Virus record (IMG/VR): IMGVR_UViG_3300023284_000545
Location: 1 to 40,959 of that record
Length of the DNA: 40,959 nucleotides
DNA from: a virus
Reading direction: 5' to 3' (one strand)
The position numbers and the translations under genes were made by a program. How positions within the stretch are numbered: the stretch's first letter is position 1; the number at the start of each line of letters is the position of its first letter. Of this stretch, positions 35,401-40,959 are shown piece after piece. A model generated the notes under the pieces. That model saw nothing but the letters and a program-made list of their open reading frames with translations, did not search any database and was not told the origin of the DNA.

Positions 35401-35801
35401 TGTTCACTCGTCCTTATGCGGTGGCAATTGGCACATCGAACATCACACTTGGCCACTTCAGCAAGCAGACGTTCATCAGAGTATCGACTATACGATTTAG
35501 ATATCGTAAACGATTTTATTTTTGGGTCACGATGATCGAAATCTAACGCGATTGCATGATGGTTATAGCCACAATCGTAACATCCTCTTTCTAACTTTAT
35601 GGCCCTCAGCATTTCTTTCTGACGGGTATACCTTACCTTGACCCCAGCTCTAATAGTTTCTCTACTCTCAGGCTTGGCCGCCCACCCCTTCTGCGCACGT
35701 AACCTCGTGGCTTTTCCTTTCGAGGTTTTAGCATACCTCTGCTGCGTGGCTTTTCCTTTCGAGGTTTTAGCATACCTCTGCTGTGGGGTTTCTTTTGTCA
35801 T
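35397..35801 (-). CDS. HNH endonuclease with tandem N-terminal repeat
   Basis: A 134-residue protein. The N-terminus contains two copies of QQRYAKTSKGKAT, the centre is basic, and the C-terminus has GCYDCGYNHHAIALDFDHRD and KCDVRCANCHRIRT, an HNH module with zinc-binding Cys pairs. ATG 35801 with GGGAG upstream is preferred over the earlier frame start (35852), which lies in the promoter. Its own promoter and AT-rich sequence mark it as mobile. It sits between the metallophosphoesterase region and the nucleotide genes. Confidence 0.85.
   Translation of the reverse strand: MTKETPQQRYAKTSKGKATQQRYAKTSKGKATRLRAQKGWAAKPESRETIRAGVKVRYTRQKEMLRAIKLERGCYDCGYNHHAIALDFDHRDPKIKSFTISKSYSRYSDERLLAEVAKCDVRCANCHRIRTSEQ
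35707..35784 (-). repeat. Two tandem 39-bp copies inside the HNH gene
   Basis: Two adjacent 39-bp units (35707-35745 and 35746-35784), identical but for the last base, encode the doubled QQRYAKTSKGKAT. Near-identity points to recent duplication. Confidence 0.9.
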
Positions 35802-35823
35802 CGTTCTCCCATTGTTGGGTACC

Positions 35824-35852
35824 ATTATACACCATAAGGTGCCGAAAGTCAA
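35824..35852 (-). promoter_or_regulatory. sigma70-type promoter (TTGACT-17-TATAAT)
   Basis: The -35 TTGACT (35852-35847) and perfect -10 TATAAT (35829-35824) are 17 bp apart, giving a leader of about 16 nt before the HNH start. It can also drive the nucleotide genes downstream. Confidence 0.8.
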
Positions 35853-35860
35853 CGAAATTT

Positions 35861-36097
35861 TTATCCTTTAAAACCCTTGAACCCTATGCCGGTCCAGTGA
35901 GAGCTGTCGAAGTATGCCGAGTAGATCACCGCGCCAACCTCATGGTTCAGGTCTGCTTGGATGACACCGCTCGATACGTTGCGGGCTCCAGTCTCGTCCG
36001 CCCACTCTTGGATCAGTGCCTTAATGGTGTCAGGGTGGAAGTCTTCTATAAGGTCGCCACCCAGAACCAGACGATACTTTCTGTAGTTCTCGTTCAT
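35861..36097 (-). CDS. Hypothetical protein, 78 aa
   Basis: Coupled to the metallophosphoesterase gene by a 4-nt ATGA overlap. The sequence is a small alpha/beta protein (YRLVLGGDLIEDFHPDTIKA, GAVIYSAYFDSSHWTGIGF). Not recognised. The HNH promoter follows 9 nt after its stop, which ends this part of the operon. Confidence 0.6.
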   Translation of the reverse strand: MNENYRKYRLVLGGDLIEDFHPDTIKALIQEWADETGARNVSSGVIQADLNHEVGAVIYSAYFDSSHWTGIGFKGFKG

Positions 36098-37842
36098 GCT
36101 GCCTCCTTCATGAGAACTGCCTTCATCCCTGCTCGGTACTTTCCATTGCGCATAGTAATCATGGCGCGCTTACCGTTGGCGTAAGTGAGAATGTGCGAGT
36201 GTGACCAGCTCGATAGGCCCTTATTGTATTCCAGGTCCATGAGGCTCGACGTGCCCGCCTGCCAGATGCCCTCGACAATGCCAGCGGTGTGGCTGTGTCC
36301 AATGTTAGCGCGGCGTCCCATCTTGGCAAAAGACCTGATGTTACCACGGCCACCATTAGCACCGAGGTGCCCGTGCATTCCGCATTCGATTCCCCCGTGG
36401 GCATCATCGCAGATCACATAGCTCTCGTCCTCGTCAAGGAACTGCACGTTGCCCTGATACTTGAACTCAGTGATCTCGTCGTGCTGTTCCCACCAGTGTC
36501 GCAACATATGGAAGTCGTTGTTGTCGTTTGCAATAGCATACAGCTTGGCGTGAACGCTCTCCATGTAGAACATCATGTTGACGGGATCATGCTTCCAGTC
36601 AGATTCACGTAGCCAACGTTCCAACGCCCTATCGTGGTTGCTGTCCACCAACACGTGACGGGTGTCTGGCCATCTCTCAGCCTGACGAGATATGTAAGAC
36701 ATAGCGTTGTTGACTTCCACCCGCACGTCTTCCTTACCGCTCATGTGACGCTTGAACCGCTTGAAGGGGTCCTTGCTGTCGTGGTGATTGCGTGTACCGA
36801 AGTTGATGATGTCATGATAGAAAGTGTTGCGCGGATTGAGTGCGTCATGAACGGCGGCTTGGAGCAGGTGAACGGTTGGGTCTTTCTTTTCCTCGTGGAT
36901 GTCCCCCAAAGTTAAACTTTCTATGCGATGGCCGGTGGTGACTTTGCCGTCTTGCACCTTCACATCCAGATCGTAGAACGTTCCATCACTGTCGGCGCTT
37001 ATCTGACGAACGAACCAGTCTCCGTCGCTGTCAACCTCGATCAGAGCCGCGCCATAGCAGTGGTGAAACTCGGCTTTAAGACCCGCACCTTTCTGTATGT
37101 AATTGCGCATTGTGATTGTGCCGGTAGTGTAGTTGAACTTCGCAGGCTCATGCTTTGAAGTAGGTACACTCTCCATGCACAATTTCACGTGTGGAAAAAT
37201 GCCGGACTTCTGACCAGTGTAGACTTGGAAGCCGGACAGCGGGTTAACTGTAGTTGGGCTACGCTGCCACTCGCCACACCACACGAGGCCGGGGGCTAGT
37301 TCTAACCGCTCGTCAGACACGTGGTTGAATACTTCCTCTGGCCATACGTAGCGATCCGAGCCGTACAGTTTTTCAGTGTTATCATCAACACCGTGTTCCA
37401 TCCGTTGATCAGAGTAGGACGTGGACCAATACGCCTTGTCGCCGCCACGGTTGAGGCCCGACCGCTGGTAGGCAAACCGGCTCACCAAAATCTCAGCGCC
37501 CATATGCTCAGCGAAGGCGACGAGGTTCACGTACAGTTCCTCGTGAAGGTAAGTGTTGTTCTGTGCAGAGGTGCAGAGGTACCGCTTGACCTTACCTCTC
37601 TTTGGCAGGATGCGGGTTGGCGTTTGTTTGGCTTTTCGCTGACCTTCGATGCGAGGCTCAGGGATCGGCGTTACCACTTCACCGTTGCTCTTACGTCCAA
37701 CTCGAAGTGGCTGGATCAATCCCAGCTCGACGGCTTCAAGGTACACGTTGCGAGTGGAGTTGTATTTGTTGCCGGTGGCCTTAGAGACAGCCTTGATGGA
37801 GCCGTCCCGCTTGTACGCTTTGACAAATTGTTTCGGGGTCAT
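36094..37842 (-). CDS. Metallophosphoesterase-fold protein (T5 A1-like)
   Basis: A 582-residue protein. Residues 1-45 resemble a helix-turn-helix (KAVSKATGNKYNSTRNVYLE). The core has calcineurin-like metal ligands in order: LTLGDIHEE (Asp314, His316), FYHDIINFG (Asp344), VLVDSNHDRALE (Asn402, His403), GMHGHLG and ANIGHSHTAG. These match the DxH, GNHD-type and GHxH motifs. Phage proteins of this build include the T5 A1 type involved in host DNA breakdown and DNA transfer; that role is inferred. It lies directly downstream of recombination and replication genes. Confidence 0.65.
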   Translation of the reverse strand: MTPKQFVKAYKRDGSIKAVSKATGNKYNSTRNVYLEAVELGLIQPLRVGRKSNGEVVTPIPEPRIEGQRKAKQTPTRILPKRGKVKRYLCTSAQNNTYLHEELYVNLVAFAEHMGAEILVSRFAYQRSGLNRGGDKAYWSTSYSDQRMEHGVDDNTEKLYGSDRYVWPEEVFNHVSDERLELAPGLVWCGEWQRSPTTVNPLSGFQVYTGQKSGIFPHVKLCMESVPTSKHEPAKFNYTTGTITMRNYIQKGAGLKAEFHHCYGAALIEVDSDGDWFVRQISADSDGTFYDLDVKVQDGKVTTGHRIESLTLGDIHEEKKDPTVHLLQAAVHDALNPRNTFYHDIINFGTRNHHDSKDPFKRFKRHMSGKEDVRVEVNNAMSYISRQAERWPDTRHVLVDSNHDRALERWLRESDWKHDPVNMMFYMESVHAKLYAIANDNNDFHMLRHWWEQHDEITEFKYQGNVQFLDEDESYVICDDAHGGIECGMHGHLGANGGRGNIRSFAKMGRRANIGHSHTAGIVEGIWQAGTSSLMDLEYNKGLSSWSHSHILTYANGKRAMITMRNGKYRAGMKAVLMKEAA

Positions 37843-38153
37843 GCCACGGGGTCTTTCATCTGCTTAGCAGCTAAATAGCTAAGGGCGCATTCTTTTGCCG
37901 CCTGTGAGAGTGCAGGGGGGACCGCGTTCTCGGCTTTACCCATAAAAAGAGCGGTAGTTACATAGAGTTCATAGTGTCCTGTATCTGTGAAACGTCCTAA
38001 AGCCCACTCCACATATCCACCGATACCGAAGCCCCCATACATGACAGTAACCTGTTTTGCATAATTCTCATAAACGGTAAAAACACCGCCACTGTAAGCA
38101 TCATGAAAATATACTTCACTTCCAGGGGTGGGACACAGCGTTGGCTTTGTCAT
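37839..38153 (-). CDS. Hypothetical protein, 104 aa
   Basis: It overlaps the metallophosphoesterase start by 4 nt and follows the resolvase by 2 nt, so it belongs to the same operon. The N-terminal half is beta-rich with Gly (SGGVFTVYENYAKQVTVMYG), and a hydrophobic helix lies near the C-terminus (ALSYLAAKQ). No known family recognised. Confidence 0.6.
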   Translation of the reverse strand: MTKPTLCPTPGSEVYFHDAYSGGVFTVYENYAKQVTVMYGGFGIGGYVEWALGRFTDTGHYELYVTTALFMGKAENAVPPALSQAAKECALSYLAAKQMKDPVA

Positions 38154-38155
38154 GA

Positions 38156-38635
38156 CTATACCTTTGTTAGTTTGTCGAAACCATATTTGGCGATCAGAGA
38201 TGCTTCAGCCACCCCATCTTTCTTCCCCCCTCTTGGCCCACGGAAATTCCGTCCAGGGAATAACTGCTCGGCGCGAAGGCAGGACGCTTCTTTGGAGCCG
38301 AGGCCCACCCCCATCGCTTTCATCCAAACAGTTGGCGTGACCAGATCGTAGGGGAGCAACTTGGCCACGATCATACCACGTAATCCGCCATAGATCGAGC
38401 CGAATTTGAATGCGCTAGAGCCGCCGTCCAAGGGCCGGGCATTCACCCTCTCCAGGAAAACGTGATCGGCCCAGAAGAAAAGTTCATCCCACTGCTGGTT
38501 GAGGTTGGACCAGAGCACCTCGCGTCCCCTACCCGTGGACTTGACCGCAGGTATCTCAAGGATATTCTGCAATCCCTTCTCATTGTAGAGGGCAAGGGCT
38601 CCGTCAAGACCAGGGTCAATTCCGAGTACGTTCAC
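38156..38635 (-). CDS. RuvC-like Holliday junction resolvase
   Basis: A 159-residue RNase H-fold nuclease. It opens NVLGIDPGLDGALA (catalytic Asp7), has VFLERVNA (Glu62) and ends in GGKKDGVAEASLIAKYG with the last acidic ligand. GTG 38635 was chosen because AGGAG lies 7 nt upstream and translation there begins exactly at the family's first strand; the longer frame to 38698 adds 21 poorly conserved residues. It would resolve branched DNA during replication or packaging. Overlaps the previous gene by 20 nt. Confidence 0.85.
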   Translation of the reverse strand: MNVLGIDPGLDGALALYNEKGLQNILEIPAVKSTGRGREVLWSNLNQQWDELFFWADHVFLERVNARPLDGGSSAFKFGSIYGGLRGMIVAKLLPYDLVTPTVWMKAMGVGLGSKEASCLRAEQLFPGRNFRGPRGGKKDGVAEASLIAKYGFDKLTKV

Positions 38636-38852
38636 GTGCCTTCTCCTGAAGGTATGCTGCATGCTCTCCGTTGATGATTGTTCCGCGTTCTGTGTCAAGG
38701 GTGTGCATTATGGCATTCGCGAACCACGTGATCATCAAACCTTCATCCACCTTTACGTTAGGATTTAGCTGGCAAAAAGCTGCCGCCCACTTAGAAGCAT
38801 CTAGCCCCATCTCATGTAGCAAATCGGGCTCATTCAATTCTTTATATTTCAT
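38616..38852 (-). CDS. Hypothetical protein, 78 aa
   Basis: ATG 38852 overlaps the upstream stop as ATGA; the longer frame lies inside the upstream gene. The protein is helical and acidic (KELNEPDLLHEMGLDASKWA, GLMITWFANAIMHT). It resembles small uncharacterised proteins found near phage polymerases. Coupling on both sides supports it being real. Confidence 0.6.
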   Translation of the reverse strand: MKYKELNEPDLLHEMGLDASKWAAAFCQLNPNVKVDEGLMITWFANAIMHTLDTERGTIINGEHAAYLQEKARERTRN

Positions 38853-39118
38853 GTCTTCAATCCTTCGATAATTCTCTTCGCAGTCTGCACCTTCTGAAAG
38901 TGATCCGCTGCCCAGACTGCTTTGACCGCTGCGTAGGAGGGGAACGCGAGGAGCTGCTGCTTGAACGTTGGCTTCATAGTCGGCCCAAACACTGCGCGCG
39001 CCACAGCTCTCCGACATGCATGTACACCCATAGGGTTCAGCGGCTTGGGCGGTGCCTTCAATTCTGCACCCTCTGCGTTCAATGCAGCTAGGGCCTCGGG
39101 AGATAGCTCTATTTTCAT
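38849..39118 (-). CDS. Hypothetical protein, 89 aa
   Basis: ATG 39118 was chosen for GGAG 7 nt upstream and the ATGA overlap with the upstream gene. The sequence starts KIELSPEALAALNAEG, then a Pro-rich linker (LKAPPKPLNPMG) and a basic helical region (RRAVARAVFG, FKQQLLAFPS). It could be a DNA-associated protein; no family recognised. Confidence 0.6.
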   Translation of the reverse strand: MKIELSPEALAALNAEGAELKAPPKPLNPMGVHACRRAVARAVFGPTMKPTFKQQLLAFPSYAAVKAVWAADHFQKVQTAKRIIEGLKT

Positions 39119-39468
39119 GTTAAATCTCCAACCCATAGAAGCTGCTTGTGGCCCCAAAAGCAAGAGATGCCTGGTGGCCAGATTGAGATCGTTAGTGTGA
39201 ATTCTGGTTCAGGTACCTGAACGCCGTGGAACTTCACCTTAGGCTCCCCTACGTCGAGAGTGAAGCTGGTCCAGTCGGTAAAAAATCCCCACTTACACGG
39301 CCACCGTACCTCACCCCAGCACATATGGCGGGAGAAATGGAACCGTTTTTCACGTACCTTCTTTGCTGCCCGAACTGCTTCATAATCTGGAGCTAGTTCC
39401 TCATAAGCTTCGCGCACGCCCTCCTTAGAGAGAAGTTCCGCCTTGAAGGTCTTCAGTTTCTTAGTCAT
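39115..39468 (-). CDS. Protein with antitoxin-like N-terminus, probably leaderless mRNA, 117 aa
   Basis: The first 40 residues (FKAELLSKEGVREAYEELAP) resemble the leading helices of HigA-type antitoxins, but no helix-turn-helix follows. Instead there is a Trp/Phe-rich beta region (WGEVRWPCKWGFFTDWTSFT, LTISIWPPGIS). ATG 39468 is only 6 nt after the -10 box, with no Shine-Dalgarno. First gene of the operon leading to the resolvase. Confidence 0.6.
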   Translation of the reverse strand: MTKKLKTFKAELLSKEGVREAYEELAPDYEAVRAAKKVREKRFHFSRHMCWGEVRWPCKWGFFTDWTSFTLDVGEPKVKFHGVQVPEPEFTLTISIWPPGISCFWGHKQLLWVGDLT

Positions 39469-39474
39469 GATTAC

Positions 39475-39503
39475 ATTCTACACCACCTCGCCACAAAAGT
39501 CAA
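39475..39503 (-). promoter_or_regulatory. sigma70-type promoter (TTGACT-17-TAGAAT)
   Basis: The -35 TTGACT (39503-39498) and -10 TAGAAT (39480-39475) are 17 bp apart in the gap after the polymerase stop. ATG 39468 lies 6 nt after the -10 box. Confidence 0.75.
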
Positions 39504-39509
39504 GTAAAA

Positions 39510-40959
39510 TCAGACCTTACGGTACCGGGTGATCACTCCCCCCTCCACTGCCACGGGACAACCTCGCGCCCACGGTGGGCTGATCGCCATGAGTTGCTCG
39601 AATTCATCCTGGCTGCCGAAGTCCTTGTCATCCTCAGAAATGATCTCGTCGTGGACTGTCAGCACGATCCGATAGCCAGCGATCTCAACCCGGATCATTG
39701 CCTCAGCCATAAGGTCGCGGGCGATGGCCTGGACCACGTTCTCAGTGAGCATCCCCCCGTAGGTACGAACCCGGCCCCATGAGCCACCCTTCTTATTGTC
39801 GCGGCCCATGTACGTGAGACTATCGCGCTTGGGACCACCCCATGGCGGAACGATCCGCTCGACGATGGGCTCGTAGTACCAGATGCGGCGACCGTTTGGC
39901 AACAGACATGCCAGCCACCGGCCAGCAGCGTCGTCGATCAGCTCATATACGATGTTGTTGTAGCTGTGCGCCTTGCCTGTCTTGACAGTGGCGATGGCTG
40001 CCTCCTGGAGGCCGTACCAGAGCCACTTGACTTCTTGGTACTTGTCACGATAGAGGTTCACCATGCCCTCGGCTTCGATATCTGTCAGTACCACGCCGTA
40101 GTCTTTCTCGGCCTGATATTGCAACTTGGGGGCGCCCATCTGATAGCCGCAGCCCAACACAGTAATCTTGCCAAGCTGTCGTTCATGGCTGTGCTCTGAC
40201 TTCTTGACTTCGAAGCCGACTAGATCACTTGCGGTCACACAATAGATGTCTTCACTCTCACCCCTGTCCGACTTGGCGAACACGTCGAGCCCCGTCTGGC
40301 AGTTGGCTACCCAGAAGGTAACCCGTGCCTCGATGGCGCTGAAGTCACATACATGATAGACTTTGCCGGGGTCGGCGACGAACATGCCACGTAAGGAACT
40401 GGCGACTGCTTCCATGGGCTTATCGTAACTGTCCAGATCGTTGTTCATGATCTGCTCAATCAGATAGTCCATGTCAAGGAATTTCTTACCCTTGGCATTC
40501 TCCTTATTCGTGACTGTGGCGCGCGGGAAGTTCTGCGGCTGCACGAGGCGACCAGCCCAGCGACCGGTGCCTGCACCATGGTACTGAAGAAGCCCCCGTA
40601 CCCTTCCGTCGCGGCCAACACAGTCGCGCATCTTCTCTAGCTTACGCGTGCTGGCCTTGGCAAGCTGAGACCGGATCACAAGGGCGCGCAGGGTGTCCTC
40701 GGGCATAGCGTCTTTGTAGATGTATTCCCCCTCCTTACCCTTGCGCGTCCACTCCTCGATGGTTTCCTTTTTCAGGTCAGTGATTGACTTCAGCCCGTTA
40801 GCTTGAAGCCATTTAAGCATCCTATCCCGTTGGGTGGCCCTTTCTACTTCGCCACTGGTAATCTCTTCCAGTTCTCCGTTCAGCTTTCCCGTGATCGCGG
40901 TGGTCAGCTCGAGCGCCTTCTCCACGGCTGGCATGTCGAGCCGTACACCACGTTGGTTG
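39510..40959 (-). CDS. Family A DNA polymerase (5' end cut by window)
   Basis: The frame is open to the window edge (upstream residues NQRGVRLD before the first in-window ATG at 40934), so the gene starts outside. Counting from that ATG, TGRWAGRLVQPQNFPR (near 124) leads into motif A VCDFSAIEARV (Asp197), motif B RQLGKITVLGCGYQMG (Arg252, Lys256, Tyr264) and motif C VLTVHDEI (Asp429 region). The residue matching E. coli Pol I Phe762 is Leu260. Any exonuclease domain would lie beyond the window. This is the replicative polymerase of the phage. Confidence 0.88.
   Translation of the reverse strand, partial: NQRGVRLDMPAVEKALELTTAITGKLNGELEEITSGEVERATQRDRMLKWLQANGLKSITDLKKETIEEWTRKGKEGEYIYKDAMPEDTLRALVIRSQLAKASTRKLEKMRDCVGRDGRVRGLLQYHGAGTGRWAGRLVQPQNFPRATVTNKENAKGKKFLDMDYLIEQIMNNDLDSYDKPMEAVASSLRGMFVADPGKVYHVCDFSAIEARVTFWVANCQTGLDVFAKSDRGESEDIYCVTASDLVGFEVKKSEHSHERQLGKITVLGCGYQMGAPKLQYQAEKDYGVVLTDIEAEGMVNLYRDKYQEVKWLWYGLQEAAIATVKTGKAHSYNNIVYELIDDAAGRWLACLLPNGRRIWYYEPIVERIVPPWGGPKRDSLTYMGRDNKKGGSWGRVRTYGGMLTENVVQAIARDLMAEAMIRVEIAGYRIVLTVHDEIISEDDKDFGSQDEFEQLMAISPPWARGCPVAVEGGVITRYRKV

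Overview
This window is a piece of a double-stranded DNA tailed phage with a long non-contractile (siphovirus-type) tail. The evidence is a tail operon with a tape-measure protein, a frameshifted tail-assembly chaperone and DUF2460/DUF2163/NlpC-P60/GTA-type hub proteins, followed by a lysis cassette, a very large tRNA array and a replication/nucleotide-metabolism block. The tail-tip gene order is typical of phages and gene-transfer agents of Alphaproteobacteria. The phage also carries a circularly permuted tmRNA whose tag begins ANDN, as alphaproteobacterial tags do. An alphaproteobacterial host is therefore likely, but this is inference. No integrase, repressor or att site is visible.

Layout. 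1-24.7 kb, + strand: a large repetitive fibre-like protein (cut by the window edge), head-tail/neck proteins, major tail protein, G and G-T chaperones made through a GGGAAAC slippery site, tape measure, distal tail proteins, an intruding HNH endonuclease, NlpC/P60 peptidase, tail hub, small fibre and LamG proteins, then lysis genes (holin candidates, overlapping i-spanin/o-spanin, M15-type endolysin, a phospholipase A2-like protein). 24.7-24.98 kb: a short independent transcription unit with a consensus promoter and a strong terminator. 24.98-29.42 kb: 32 intact-looking tRNA genes covering every amino acid except Gly and Cys, including an initiator tRNA, plus one degenerate tRNA and one tRNA-Glu split by an HNH element. 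The array also holds a YkuK/DUF458-like RNase H-fold gene and several structured non-tRNA segments. 29.43-29.81 kb: the two-piece tmRNA. 29.8-30.4 kb: three small + strand ORFs. From 30.36 kb to the end everything is on the - strand: small ORFs, class II ribonucleotide reductase, a secreted acidic protein, MazG-like and dATP/dGTP-diphosphohydrolase-like enzymes, a deoxyribosyltransferase-like protein, an HNH endonuclease, an A1-like metallophosphoesterase, a RuvC-like resolvase, small proteins and family A DNA polymerase (cut by the window edge).

How it works together. The + half builds the tail and lyses the cell, while the - half makes dNTPs and copies DNA. Between them lies an RNA-rich translation-support island: tRNAs with encoded CCA ends, tRNA-fMet and tmRNA, which together could sustain phage translation and rescue stalled ribosomes when host RNAs fail. 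Nine near-consensus sigma70 promoters, all with exactly 17-bp spacers, punctuate the window; three put the start codon only 6-10 bp after the -10 box, which predicts leaderless mRNAs.

The most unusual items are the permuted phage tmRNA, the HNH element splitting tRNA-Glu, the tRNA-like and other structured RNAs in the array, and a perfect Shine-Dalgarno separated from its start codon by a 58-nt hairpin.
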